From Rhynchosporium graminicola (lineage: Eukaryota > Ascomycota > Leotiomycetes > Helotiales > Ploettnerulaceae): 64,000 bases of DNA. Location: contig FJUW01000075.1 of the NCBI GenBank assembly GCA_900074885.1, positions 62,001 to 126,000 on the forward strand. Reading direction: 5' to 3'. Made by a program: the position numbers and the translations under genes. Below, piece after piece: positions 23,203-37,163 of the stretch. The notes beneath the pieces are model-generated. The model was not told the DNA's origin, searched no databases, and saw only the letters and a program-made list of their open reading frames with translations. How positions within the stretch are numbered: position 1 is the stretch's first letter; each line of letters begins with the position of its first letter.

Positions 23203-24121
23203 ATGGCCTCTCGGGATTCCACAAGCAGCCGCGCTATCCTCGCCTTGTCCCTAATCGGAGCCTTCGGGGTGAATAGTATGTATGGCCTCGCATGGCGAAA
23301 TGGCTATATCCCATCCCTTCTGCGCCTTCGAGACCACGGTCCCTACATTTTTCCAGGTTCCAATATCCCGATCCTCACACGGTTTACCGGAATCAACATT
23401 TTGGATAAAGCATTGACGCTAGCGGGAGTCATGTTCGCGACTGTCACAGATGGTTCGGCGCCAGCGTCGAGTTTGTATGGGTTTCAATTTGCAGGGCAAT
23501 TGGTGCCTATGTTTACTGTCATGTTGGTGGAAGCTGCGAGACGAAGCAACAGGGGAAATATTATGTCTTGGTGAGTCTTGAGAAGACAATGACAATGGAA
23601 ATGCTGATTCTGAGAAGGGCTGTACTTTGGGGGTGTGCTTCCCAAGGAGTTGGATATGGATTCACGATGCCTATTTATTCCATTGTGCATCTTTTTTGCT
23701 CTCCCTCAGCAGCCGATAGATCTCCTACTATGGCGCAAGGAGTTCGATTATCGTCCACGAAAAGCGTGGAAACCATCATTCCTTCGCTCATTCTCGGCTA
23801 TGTCGTCCCAAGTGTGTTGATGGCCATTCTACTGTTCTCTCCCACGTTTCACCAATGGCTCGGTGGACTCTGGCAAGGATACCCGGTTTGGGTAACTCTA
23901 ATCCAGTACGGTATCGAGTGCGTCCGCTCCATGAGATCAGACGCAGAAGATAAACCAAAGGCCACCACTTCAAACACTCTAGTAGAACCCTCTCGAGTTG
24001 GTGAAAAGAGGATCCTTCACCGAGCTTACCTCTTCGCATTTGCATTCTCCGCAACCACGAATGTTGTAACGTACGGTGTCTTAGCAAGCGTCAAATTCTT
24101 CCCATCTCTGTTCTCGGACCA

Positions 24122-24126
24122 TATTC
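24122..24126. repeat. Target-site duplication TATTC (left)
   Basis: TATTC lies immediately left of the TGTTGG start of the left LTR. The same five bases follow the right LTR at 38914-38918. Confidence 0.85.
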
Positions 24127-24331
24127 TGTTGGTATCACTCTGTCGTAGTACGTACAATCAAGTAGTCTGCGTGAGCCAAAGTATAGTGATAATAGTAGTA
24201 GTATTATCTGTTGTATCGTGGCTGTCTTTCCTAGGTAGTCGAGACTCCGGAAGGGAGATATATCTAGCCGGCTAAACCCCGGCGCAGATACTCGACTAAT
24301 ACGTGACTATAGACTAATATATGGACTAACA
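24127..24331 (-). repeat. Copia LTR, left (3' LTR of the minus-oriented element)
   Basis: 205 bp, starting TGTTGGTATCAC and ending GGACTAACA. It matches the right LTR except for C/T and G/A differences. The intact ends TGTTGGT and ACCAACA are inverted repeats. Confidence 0.9.
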
Positions 24332-27300
24332 CTAGGAGTACTTTAAAGTAGCTCTAAACTATCTACTTCTCCGTATGAAAGTAACGCTTTTTGCCTTCTA
24401 ATAAGAGTAGTACTGTAGTACTACTCGTGCAGAAGTATTATATAGTATATAGGTTTCCACGTGATTAGGTCTAAAGATTCTGCTTAAAAGATAACTGAAC
24501 TAAACGCCTTATAAGCTCTCTTCCGGCTTTAAGTTATCTAAATTCCCTCTATTTACTTATTCCATAGGCTTAATAACTAATTGATTTATATATAATAGCT
24601 CCTTTAGAGCTCTATTGCAATTTGTCTTAGTTATCGCATCCGTAGGGTTATCTGGCCCTGCTACTTAAATTACCTCCGATATCTCCTTTCTTTCGTACGC
24701 CTGATATAGATATATAAGGTTAATTATTAATCTCTTCTCTCTTATAGTATTAAGTCGTACTACGCAGTTATATAAAGACTTAGAGTCGGTAATTATAACT
24801 AAAGGTAGTACTATGATCTCTATAATCTATTTAATAGTAGTTTTAATAGCACTAGCTATATTAAAACCTTCTGATATAGCGTATAGTTCAGAAGCTAGTA
24901 CAGATCTGGTAACTCTCTTATAGCATACCGAAGACTAGTGAATAACGTTTGCCTTATTATACTTATCTATAAGTACGTAGATATAGCTAATTTAAGAGTA
25001 GAAGTCTTTTAAATTAGTAAATGAACTATCGGTAAATACGACGAGTTTCAGAGACTTCTTATCTAATTTAATATATTAAAGACCTTTACTATAGTTGAGC
25101 TTTTACTATAAGATTCTCTTATTTAAGAGCTTAAAGTCTTTCTCTATTAGATTCATAGTTTATGCGGCAAAAGAGACGTTAAACGATACTTCCGGCTAAG
25201 AAATAGTTACTAGGTATAAACCTCTAGCTCTCTAGGCAGCAAATTGCTCGATTTGGGTAAGACCTTATCGTATACCTCTACAGGAGTTAGTGAGATTAAC
25301 TAGTTCTTTCTTAATTATTCTTAGTATCTTATCGTACGATTATTAAGATAGTCGAATAGAGCTATCAGTTTCTAAGGTAATATGACCTCTATTAAAGTTA
25401 ATTAGGTATGAAGTAGTTAATTACTCTCTCTCGTTCGACTTAAATCCAGCTTTCTATAGCTCTCTTTCTTCTGCGTCTATAAAGGTCTTATTACCAACGA
25501 AGAAGGTATCGTTAATCTGAAGACTAAGAGCTCCTATACTAGCTTTATCACCTGAAATAGATAGTAGGCACGTATTAAACGTCGATAGTATTATATGAAG
25601 TTTCTTAACCTTATATCTATAGTATATACTGAACTAATAGTTCGCTAACTCTAGTATACTATATATAGGCCTAACGTATCGTAAAAACTAATATAGCTAA
25701 GTTAAAATCTCCTTTGGAGGGCGCACGAAGAAGTCATATATTAAGTGTAACGTAGACTAAGTATAAGCTTATATAATATTATAGCTATATACCTTAAACT
25801 TAGGGTATATAACTGCGTATACTAGTAGTAGTCGTTAGCTAACTTATTGAATAGTCGGTAACGTAGTGAGTACTTAGTTCTTTCTAGAGTCGTTATATAC
25901 TTATATAACTAGTCTAGACTTCTCGTAGGCTTTCTGTATACTCTTAAATTTAGTCTAGTCGATAAATTTAGCGTTAAAAACCCTAGCTCCGGCTAGTAAT
26001 TCGTCTTTATAGACTAATTTAAAGATCCCTATAGCGATTAGACTATTAATCTCCTTACGTCTTAACGTAGCGTATTAAGGTTCTATTACTAGGGAACTAA
26101 TAAATAATTCGTTATTATCTCTGAATCGAATTAGCTTTCGTCGATCTCGATGAGGTTACTTCTTTAGTACTAGTATAGGTCGATTTAACTTAGTAGTACT
26201 AAGTGACGGTAAGAGTATAATTTCAGGTAAAATACTCTCTAGTTCGTTAGAATCGATCTCTTCTTCGTATTATGATTTAATCGACGTAGAGCGAAAGGTC
26301 GTTAGTCTACTATCGATTTCTATTACGTAGTTCTCTCTATCTACAGAAATAAGTAGCTAAGGTCTATCCTAGAAGCCTTTCTCTCTCTAAACTAGTACTA
26401 AAGAGTTCAATAGAAGGTCTCTTACTACTGTAGAACTCGGTCTATTCCGAGTATTTAGAGTATTATTAACTTGCTAACGACTCTATAGCTTGCGAATCTC
26501 TTCTATAGCCTTATGAAGTGCAGCAGCTCGTTAGGAGACTGATAGTAAAGGGGTATCTATCTCTACTATTCTAGGGTATACTCTAAATACTAGTAAAATA
26601 AGTATAATTCCACTAGGTCTAGAAATATAGTTAATTACGTAGAATGCTATCTATAGTACTATATCTTGACTAAAGTGCGGTAACTCCTTCCGAATTATCG
26701 TATAAGCTCTCTTCAGAGGGCTATAGTATCTCTCTACCTTGCTAATAGAGTAGTAAGCCTCTATAGGTATAACTTTAACTATAGAACCCTCTATCTTAGT
26801 ACTCTATACGAATTCTTTTGACTTAAATTATATACCTACGTCTATAACGATAAAATCAGGTAGTCTAAGGTAGGTATCTATCTATACCTGCTTAAATCGG
26901 TTCTATACGTGCTCTGCAGATATATTATTAAGAAAACCTCCGTTCTGGAAAGTAGTACTTTAATCGACTATATATAAGACTTATCGACTATCTAGTTATA
27001 TGATATCGATCACGACTTCGTAATTGAAGTATATATTATTAGTATCGTAGAGCTTGAACTTGAATCTACCTAGTGATCTTCCGTATAGCTAGTAGTGCTT
27101 ACAGAGCTTAGTAAGCTCCTTTAGTACCCCTGAGTTATACTCGTGACCGGCCTATTATAGTAAATCTTCTAGCTTTCTTACTAAGGGGTATCCGAATCGG
27201 TAGTGAAGTCGACGTAAATCCGTTTCCGTAAGTACTCTCGTATTTGACTAGAAACACTTCGTAATATACGTCTCAAGTGACTCCTTCTAAAGTAAGAAGA

Positions 27301-28466
27301 GATAGCCGAATCTCTATACTACTAGTATATCTCCTTATAGTATAACGAGTACATTACGAAGATTATCTAATATAACCCTGAGCTTATCTATATCGTCTAA
27401 ATAGAGTAGAAACGGGGTATCTATAGCTATAACCTCAAATTAGATCTTTCTAATTAGAGAAGGTATAATTACTATACTAATAGAAGTAGCTTTACTAATA
27501 CCGAATTTGACGTTTATTCCATAGGAAGGTAAGAGTTTAGCCTTATATAGAGCCTTATAGGCTTCGTATTAACCTTTGCCTACTATAGATACCTTTGCTG
27601 CTCTAGTATCGATTATAATTCTATGGAAAACTAACGAATTATATCGGGGGCTGCTTATTATCGTCTCTAGGGTCCGGTCCTCTTCCGTAGCTTCTTCGGC
27701 AGTGTCTATTAGGTACTTGAAAGCCGTATTTACTAGGGTTTCTATTATTAGCTATACGGCTTCTACTGAGATAAGTCCTATAGAAGTTATGAATAGAGCT
27801 TCCGGCTTTTCGTCGTCGGAATCGTAGTCTATATCGCTTCCGGCTTCGCATGAGGTAAAAGCAGTAGCTATATATTCGTCTTCTATACTTTCGTACTCTG
27901 CGACGTATTATCTATATACTTTCTTAAAGACTCTTCCAAAGTTACCTTTAAACTTAGAAGAGTTCTTCGCCTTAAACTTCTCCTTAGCCTTCTCTCTTTC
28001 TTCTACTATATAGTCGAAGAATATATAATCTGTAGTATTATATACCTAGCACTTCTTAGCGTTACCTTCCTTATCTAGCGTATTTATCTTCTTCCCTCCT
28101 TATATTCTAAATCGCTTTTTACTATCTCCCTTCTCCTTCTCTCTGTATACTTATCCTTTATCGGAATCGCTTCGGAATTTTCGATTATTATAGAAAGTAG
28201 TACTAGTTATAAGGTATACGTGTTCGTAGTTAATAATAGAGGTTCTGATAGAAGTAATCGTCTTTTTAGTAGAAGTTATAAGTTAAGCTAGAGTAATCTA
28301 GTAAGCTTCCGAGCTTTAGTAAGTAGTAATAATCTTATTTATAACGAACTTCTTATAGCGTAATTCAAAGGGTATACTATAATATAGCTCTCAGATCTAC
28401 GTAGAGAGTATATTAAAGCACTCTGAAGTCGTCTTTCTAGGGTTCTTTTCCTTAATCGATTCAAGA

Positions 28467-29049
28467 GTAAGAAGATTCTATATAATTAGAGAAGATCTAC
28501 TAAACTCCTCGCTCTTAAACTAATCTATTATATTCTTTAGTATAGTATCGAATTTAATAATTAGAGAGGTTCTAGGGATACTATTTAGATTATAATAGTA
28601 TGACGATAGCTCACCTGAATATCATATGAGAAGAAGGATAGATAATAGGGCCCAAGTTCACAGGTATCCCGGCAGAACTAGTATCCGACCCGGTATAGTA
28701 TCGGACTAGTACCGGTATATATATATAAGGTGCCTTATACTCTATCTCTCTTCTTCTNGTAAGAAGGTTCTATATAGTTAGTAAAGATCTACTAAACTCC
28801 TCGCTCTTAAACTGATCTATTATATTCTTTAGTATAGTATCGAATTTAATAATTAGAGAGGTTCTAGGGATACTATTTAGATTATAATAGTATGACGATA
28901 GCTCACCTGAATATCATATGAGAAGAAGGATAGATAATAGGGCCCAAGTTCACAGGTATCCCGGCAGAACTAGTATCCGACCCGGTATAGTATCGGACTA
29001 GTACCGGTATATATATATAAGGTGCCTTATACTCTATCTCTCTTCTTCT
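28467..29049. repeat. Direct repeat of about 291 bp around a single N (likely assembly join)
   Basis: 28467-28757 and 28759-29049 are near-identical, separated by one N at 28758. The copy includes copia gag flank plus the first part of the gypsy LTR. A few G/A differences lie at the start. It is best explained as unmerged overlapping contig ends rather than a biological duplication. Confidence 0.8.
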
Positions 29050-29158
29050 TCTTTCCTTATCTTTTTATTTCCTTCGTAGTAGACTATATAAGATCGCTCT
29101 TAGCCTCCCTACTCGTTTATTCTTACTTATATACTACCTTAAGTCTTATATTATTATA
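28891..29158 (+). repeat. Gypsy 5' LTR (268 bp)
   Basis: Starts TATGACGATAGCTCACC. The original start was probably TGTGACGA, inverted to the TCGTTACA end seen in the 3' LTR. Contains a TATATATATATAAGG promoter-like stretch. Same length as the 3' LTR, with mainly transition differences. Confidence 0.85.
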
Positions 29159-32100
29159 TTAAATAAAAAGATTAAGATAGCCGGAGATAGCTTACTATAA
29201 TATCTTACTACTAAGTTAGTTATTCGATAACTACTCGTATATAGCCGAGATACTAGAGATCTCTTAGATAACTATGAATTAAGGTTTAATTCAGCTTATC
29301 GCAAATAGTATAATAAAGAAGGTCTTCGCTAACGCTCCTTTAATAACCCCCTTAGTATAAAGGAATTATAGATAAATTTTAAAGAAAGTATAATAAATAC
29401 CCCGGAACTTAAACTTCTACGTATCGCCGCCGAAATAGCCCCGATATACCCCTTTTTAAGCTACTATTATAGCTCTTAACTAATAAACTAGAGACCTCTC
29501 TAGTTCTAAGGGAACCTGACGCGATCCTCCCTGCTCTACCTTCGAACCTAACTTATTATACCTTTCCTTACTCTAAACGTCTCCTACTTTAGAGAACGTT
29601 AATACCTTATTAAGGAAGTACTAACTAAGAGGGAAAAGAAAATAAAAGCGAAATTTACTAAGAGTATAATCGCTAAGTACTCTTACTACTATAAGTGACT
29701 CGAACCTGATCTGTTCCCTCTTATAATAATTAGTAGACTAGGAGGAAAAGAATAACTCTCTAGAAGATACTATAGATAGACTAATCTCCGTATAAGATAA
29801 GTTCCTTATAAGGGTCCCTCGCTTATCTTCGACTCTCCTACTAGAACTAATACTATAATCTCCGCGTATAGTAGAGTTTAATAACCTAATAAACTCTATT
29901 CCGATACGTAGTACCGAGAGAGAGGATACTATTCCTAATAAACTATCTCTCTCTCCCGGCGCCGAATCAGTAGAGTCACGCCCTAGGAAGTCTTATCTTA
30001 CTAAGAAGACCCTACCCCTAGATAATAGATCGGACTCTACTTTCCTCTAATAGAGAGTATCGATAGGAGACTAGCTAGCTATAAACGCTGACTACTACCC
30101 TACGGACTTCTCCCGGCGTATTCTCGTATAAGGGCTAGTTACTAGATTAGCTAAGGAGTATCTTACGCCTTAGTACCTCGCTAACGAGTTTAAAACTAGC
30201 GATAAAATAATCTTCTTATTAGAAAAGAACTTTCTTACTAGTTTAGAGGAAGATAACTACCGTAACGCTTTCTACTGCCTAGAAATATAATAACCTAGCT
30301 ATATACGCGAGACTTTCGCCGAGTTTCGTAGTCGATTTCAAAGTGCTACTATCTAAGGTAAAGTTAAAAAGAAAGAGTAGTTCTTCTATATATAGAATAA
30401 GATCATACTATCCTTATGCGCTTTAACTCTTATTATTAAACTAATATAGAATAAGGATTATACTTCTATAGTTAGATTCTTACTTTCTTTTAATACTAAG
30501 CGTCGCTATAACTTAGAACGTACCTATCCCGAGAAAGCTACTACCTAGGTATAGTACCGTAAGCTTACCGTTACTATTACGACTACTACTAGTTCTACCT
30601 CTCACTAGTCCTTAAGCTTAGCTCCTCGATAAACTACTCCCGCACTATACGTACGTACTTCTACCCTAGTACGAGCTAGTACTCCCTCCGCGCTAAAACG
30701 CCTTACTACCTCGACCGGAGAACCCCTTAGGTATTATAGTTATAGATAGCTTAGTTATATTAAGCCAGACTGCCTTAACCCGCCTAAGGTTCAATTAATC
30801 AACGAATTTCCGGAAGAGGATTAAGTAACTAAAGAAGTAGTAGAAAACGTACCCTCCGAATCTGGACTAATACTAAAGGGAAATAATAAGGCCTAAGTAA
30901 AAACTCTTTCCTAGGTCTACGTAAGTATAATCTCTCTAATCTTAACCTTAACTCCCTAATAGGAAGTAAGCAATTCATATACCCGATTATAGTTAGTATA
31001 AACGGGCTAAGAGTCTCTATAAGTAGCTTAATCGATACTAGAGCGAATAGTTATCTATTTATTAATCGCACTCTTACCGGACGACTATTAAGGGCCCTTA
31101 GTATCAAAATCGAGCTACTGCCTTATTCTATTCTAATACGTAAGTTCTAATAGTCTATTAGAACCTATATTACCTATTTCATACGTTTATACCTTTCTAT
31201 TAATAGCAAGCGTATTTATAACTACCCCTTTATTCTTCTCGATTTAGGATAGTAAGATATAATTATTAATATCAAATAGATACGATAATTTCAAGTTAAG
31301 CTAGATATACTCTACTATAAGCTACTATAGTCAGAACGCTATCTAGCTACCCTCTAATACGATAAGGAGATAATTATAACTCTACTACCTTATAAACTTA
31401 ATATTAATCGATCTTACTAAATCGATACTAACGCGCGAGACTTAGCTATAAACTAGCTAAACTAATACCGATTATACTAAATAGTAGTAATATAATATAT
31501 TAACGTATTATCTCTACTTTTTAACTTATTTCCGCTTATTACTAAAGAATCCGAACCCTTTTCTGCTCTAACTTTATCGAGAAAGGTACTTACGCTAAAA
31601 CCTTACTATAAGTATTCCTCTTAACCTCCGAGGATCTAGAAACTAGTTCTAATTTACTAAATTAGTACTATAGCTTTTCACTTTAATATAAAACGTAAAG
31701 GTTCCGAATTATTCTTTACTAGTATCTACGAGATAGACCGCTTCTTATAAGACTATCTAAATAGCGACTCTCCTAAGGATCCTAATACTAAACGACTCGT
31801 AACCGAAAAGCTACCGGAATAGTACTATACCCTTAAGGAAGCCTTTTCTAAGCGGGATTCTAATATTCTTCTGCTATATCGCTTATACGATTATAAAATT
31901 ATTCTAGAAGAACTATTACCTAACGTATATTCGCTTTTATATTAGTAATCTATAGACGAACTATAAGTAATTAAGGAGTACCTCTTAGAAAACCTAGATA
32001 AGGGATTTATCGAATCTAGCTAAAGTCCCTTTATATTACTTATACTATTTATTAAGAAAGCCGATAGAGGATTACGCTTCTATATCGACTATCGTAAGCT

Positions 32101-34861
32101 TAATACGATTACTCGAAAGGATTCCTACCTAATACTTAGGATCGATAAGCTCTTAACTTATATATCTAAAGTAGTAATCTTTACTAAACTAGATATCCGA
32201 GTAGTATTTAACTATATCTATATAGACCCCGAATCTGAGGAGTATATTACCTTCTGAACCCGCTTTAGATCCTATAAATATAAAGTATTACCTTTTAGGC
32301 TCTATAACAGACTTAGTATATACTAGCGATATATAAATAATATATTATTAGACTACTTAGATAATTTCTATATAGCTTACTTAGATAATATTCTTATATA
32401 CTCAGAAACGCTCTAGGAATATAAGGAATATATTAAATTAGTACTATAATACTTAATAGATACCGGACTTTAAGTAGATATTAAGAAAAGCGAATTCCAT
32501 ATTACTCGGACTAAATACCTTAGATATATTATTACTACTAACGGAATCGAGCTAGATCCCGAGAAAGTAGTACTATTAGTAGACTAGAAGTACCCCGAAA
32601 CGGTAATAGCTATAAAATCCTTCTTAAGATTCTATAGGTTCTACTATTAATTTATTCGGAATTTCGGCTTTATTACTAAACCTCTCTTAGTACTTACTCA
32701 GCTTATAGTACTATAGAATTTTACTAACGATTATAAGAAGTCCTTTAACGATTTATATTAATAGCTACTATTAGTATAGAAACTATACTATTTTAACTCT
32801 GAATTATAGACTAAACTAGAAACTAATACTTCTGATAGTATAATAGCTAGAGTTATCTCCTAATTATATGAAGATAACTAGTAGTATCTAATTAGATTCT
32901 ACTCTTATATTCTTAATAGATATAAACTAAACTAGGAGATCTATAATAAAGAATTATATACTATTATTAAGTCTTTCCGGAAATAGAGACCGGAACTTAT
33001 ATCTCTACGACACTATACTAGCGTATATACGGACTATTAATCTTTAGAATACTTTATAACTACTAAGGTCCTAACTAGTAAGTAAGCTAGATAGATGGAA
33101 TTCCTTTCCGAATTCAACTTTTAAATTATATATACGCTTAGTAAAAATAATACTAAAGCTAATATCCTTAGCTATAAGGAATAAGATCTAAGGATATAAG
33201 AATAATAGAAATAGGATAATAGATCTCAGGTTTTATTATCTCTAGACTACTTAGACCTTAGGATTAACGCGGAACTAGCTAAGTACTATATTAATTAAAT
33301 TAGTTATATATACCTAATATCACTAGGGACTAATACGCTATCGGAACTCGTACGTAATTCTTTTAATTTAATCGAGAAACTATACTAATTTAACTAAGAA
33401 TTATTCTCTAAGGAACGAAATATATTAGGAGATAGCTATACTATTAATAATAGTTTACTACTTTATAATAGTTATCTATACGTATAATACTATACCCTAC
33501 TATATACCTATTTAATTAGCGAAGTCTATAATTAAGTTTCTTCTGCTTATCTAAATACTTATAAGACTACTGAAATAATTTCTACTTATTACTATTAGAA
33601 AGGACTTATATCGGATATAAAATAGTATACTCGTAATTACCGCTTCTATTAGTACTCTTATCTGAAGTAAACGAAATAGTAAAGATTCCTCTACTTATTA
33701 CTAGTACTTAGCTACCTTATATAGTACTTAGCTATAGATTTTAAGGACTTCCTACCTAATAACTAAGGATTTAATAGGATATTAGTATTTATCGATCGCT
33801 TAGGGAAAGACTCCGTATCGATACTATACTACTATAATATCGATACTCGCGGGATAGTAATATTATTTATTTAATAAATATATCGTTTCGGATATACTCC
33901 TAAGTTAATTATATCCGATTAAGGAGCTTAGTTAGTCTTATCTTTCTAGTAAGAGTTTTACTATATAATTAGAGTTAAGGTTAAGCTCTCTATCTCTTTC
34001 TACTAGTAAACTAATAGATAAATAGAGATTATAAATTAGTATATTAACTAATACCTTAGACCTTTCGTTAATTACTACTAAAGTAACTAAGGCGAACTAC
34101 TACTAATAATAGACCGCGCTTAAGTAACCCTACCTTATAACTCTATCGGTATAGCGCTATATACCTTTAAATATAATATACTATTATAGAATAGCTAAGA
34201 CTAGAAGTAACTTACAAGATAGATACTATAAGAGAAGCTTAATTATACTAATACTAAATCTCTAGCTAAATATACTAAATCCGCTATTAAAGTTATAAAA
34301 GCTAATATACTAGCTACTTAGTATAAGATAAGCGCTATAACTAACCCGAAACGGCATAGTATCGACTAAGAAGTTAGAGATAAGGTATTTCTCTCTATAA
34401 GGAACCTTAAGAATTATTAGCTAAGTAAGAAGTTATCTAGTCTCTAGGTAGGACTATACTAAGTCCTAGCTAAGATCGGATACTCTTATAAGCTAGATTT
34501 ACTCCCGGGATCTTCTATATATAATATATTTACTTCTGAATTACTCTTTAAGGACTCGGACGATCTATTACTAAGCTAAGAGTTACTAAACCTACCCCCG
34601 GAGGTTATCGCTACTTAAGAAGAGTAGGAGTTATAAGATATACTTACTATATAGCTCCTAAGAAGTAATCTAAAGTATTAAGTTAACTAGCTAGACTACG
34701 ACTCGGACTTAATATAGTATAACGCTTCTAACTTAATAGGTACTCCGTATAAGCTTAGAGACTTCTACGCTACTAACTTAAGTAAACTTAGACCTCCGCG
34801 TAAACTAGATTAGTAGATTAAGGCTTAGGAAGACGGAATAAATAACTATAGTTACTTAGAA

Positions 34862-35854
34862 GATAATAAGCTATTATAGTTACTAGTATTAGAATTTATT
34901 ACTAGGAATAATCCCTTGATTATACTCTATAATAATACTATATCTAAAACTCTACTTCTTTAACTACTTTTACTTTACTAGCTTTCTCCCCTAAGTTCTC
35001 CGGAGCTTCTAGTAAATCTAGAATATCTAGAACCAGAACTACTATATCTAACTCCTTACTTAAATCTGCTAATATAGCCTTAGTAGTAGACTAAGTATAA
35101 TAGCTAATCCTATAGGCTTTCTTCTTTAGAGAGGGTCCGGGAGTATCTAGATCCGACGCTATCTCTAAACTAGAAAGTAAATTCCTTTTTCCCTTAGTAT
35201 TAGATATTATAGCCTTAAATATAGCTTTCTTCGTAAATTCCCGTATAATACTATTTAATTCCTTTATCTACTTTAATACTATTTTAGCTATTAACTTAGA
35301 CTTCGCCGAATCGACTATTAGAAGATCTAAATCCTATATCGCGTTAGTATCGTACTTNGATAATAAGCTATTATAGTTACTAGTATTAGAATTTATTACT
35401 AGGAATAATCCCTTGATTATACTCTATAATAATACTATATCTAAAACTCTACTTCTTTAACTACTTTTACTTTACTAGCTTTCTCCCCTAAGTTCTCCGG
35501 AGCTTCTAGTAAATCTAGAATATCTAGAACCAGAACTACTATATCTAACTCCTTACTTAAATCTACTAATATAGCCTTAGTAGTAGACTAAGTATAATAG
35601 CTAATCCTATAGGCTTTCTTCTTTAGAGAGGGTCCGGGAGTATCTAGATCCGACGCTATCTCTAAACTAGAAAGTAAATTCCTATTTCCCTTAGTATTAG
35701 ATATTATAGCCTTAAATATAGCTTTCTTCGTAAATTCCCGTATAATACTATTTAATTCCTTTATCTACTTTAATACTATTTTAGCTATTAACTTAGACTT
35801 CGCCGAATCGACTATTAGAAGATCTAAATCCTATATCGCGTTAGTATCGTACTT
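34862..35854. repeat. Direct repeat of about 496 bp around a single N (likely assembly join)
   Basis: 34862-35357 and 35359-35854 are near-identical apart from isolated base differences, separated by one N at 35358. It lies just after the gypsy chromodomain. The same reading as at 28758 applies: contig ends that overlap but were joined with one N. Confidence 0.8.
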
Positions 35855-36882
35855 ATATCTAAGGGTTTAAGATCGCAACTTATTACCTTAATAAACTCTA
35901 ACTCTTTAAATACTTTCTCTATAGAACGCCTTAAAGCTTAAGTCTCTACTAATTATATAATAGTAATCTCTAACGTAGTAATAAGAGTAATAGATTTCGC
36001 GAGATAATAGATCCGATTAATAGCCTTATAGGTAGCTATAATACTACCCCGATTTAGCTCCGCGTCCTTAGCTTCGCTACTAGGAAGTAAATTAGATAAA
36101 ATAATATACTCTATATTAATATAATTAAGTAACTATAACGCGTTAGTATATATAACTACGTTTATATTTAAGTAACTTATATACTTATAACTGCTCTTTA
36201 ATACCGAATAATACTTATAAAGCTTAGAGTTAAGCTTATTAAATAAGTATAAGAGTTCTAAAATAAGAGTATTATTATACTTTATCTTAAGGAAAGCGCG
36301 AATATATCGCAAGTAATATATATAATACGCTGCCGAAAGAGTACCGGCAGGAACTAGTAAAGGTACTATAGGAGTTAGTATTATAGATCCGTGAAACCCT
36401 TATACTATACTTAAAACTATCCCTAAAACTAAGATAAGAAACTTACTTATATTAAGAGAAGAGTTAATTAGGTCGATTGATATATAAGATTATAGTAGAC
36501 TACTATAGTAGTTAGTAATAATACCTACTCTAGGAGCTATATCGCAGTCTAGGGAGAATAAACTTATAAGTTAAAGTAGTTATCGCGGTTAAAAAGGAAA
36601 GGCTCTAATATTAATAAACCCCTTCCTTTATATACCTCACGCCCTACTTAAACTCGACTCCTACTATAAATAGATAAATTAAATACCGCTTACTGCCTAA
36701 TTTGGAAGCTATAACTAATATAGTACTATTATAGCGACGTAACTAGTTAGAACCTAATAAAGAATTTACTACTACTAAAGAGCGGCTAGCGCCTATTACG
36801 CGAATATCGACGAAAACAGTTATAATAAAGACTAATTCTAGTATAAACTATAACCTTCCGAGCTTAGGGTCAAGCTCTTCTT
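34930..36882. other. Extra 3' region of the gypsy element, function unknown
   Basis: About 1.5 kb remain between the integrase/chromodomain end and the polypurine tract once the assembly repeat is discounted. I found no gag or pol domain here on either strand. It could be an additional ORF, an untranslated tail or a third decayed insertion. Strong RIP makes the frame unreadable by eye. Confidence 0.4.
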
Positions 36883-36895
36883 AGGGGGGGGGTAA

Positions 36896-37163
36896 TATGA
36901 TAATAGCTCACCTGAATGTTATATAAGAAGAAGGATAGATAATAGGGCCTTAGTTCATAGGTATCCCGGCAGAACTAGTATCCGACCTAGTACAGTATCG
37001 GACTAGTACCGGCATATGTATATAAGGTGCCTTGCACTCTATCTCTCTTCTTCTTCCTTCCTTATCTTTTTGTTTCCTTCGTAGTAGACTATATAAGATC
37101 GCTCTTAGCCTCCCTACTCGTTTATTCTTACTTGTATACCGCCTTGAGTCTTGTGTCGTTACA
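36896..37163 (+). repeat. Gypsy 3' LTR (268 bp)
   Basis: Starts TATGATAATAGCTCACC directly after a G-rich tract and ends GTGTCGTTACA. It retains more G and C than the 5' LTR, so the ancestral ends are easier to read here. Confidence 0.85.

Larger units (their letters stand above)
28891..37163 (+). mobile_element. Ty3/gypsy chromovirus-like LTR retrotransposon, RIP-inactivated, nested in copia
   Basis: 268-bp LTRs at both ends and a 5-bp TSD (AATAG at 28886-28890 and 37164-37168). Plus-strand domains run in canonical order. A gag zinc-knuckle remnant near 30730 reads RYYSYR-stop-LSYIKPDCL. A protease LIDTRANSYLFIN lies near 31035. Reverse transcriptase spans about 32050-32420 with YLDNILIYS at 32378 (YLDD in relatives), then RNase H at 32800-33100. 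The integrase core (YSLAIDFKDFLPN, FNRILVFIDRLGK) lies near 33730-33810. A C-terminal chromodomain-like tail (YNASNLIGTPYKLRDFYATN) is near 34720. A G-rich polypurine tract (36883-36892) precedes the 3' LTR. Stops fall mostly at Gln codons (CAG to TAG), as RIP predicts. Length without the 497-bp apparent assembly repeat is about 7.8 kb. Confidence 0.9.

Noticed and set aside
27576..27851. ORFs in the copia protease region on both strands
   Set aside because: Shadow frames. The real minus-strand protease motif is in another frame and broken elsewhere by RIP stops.
28467..28757. A second gypsy insertion at 28599
   Set aside because: Its flank and LTR start are repeated after the N, which fits an assembly overlap better than two identical insertions at one site.
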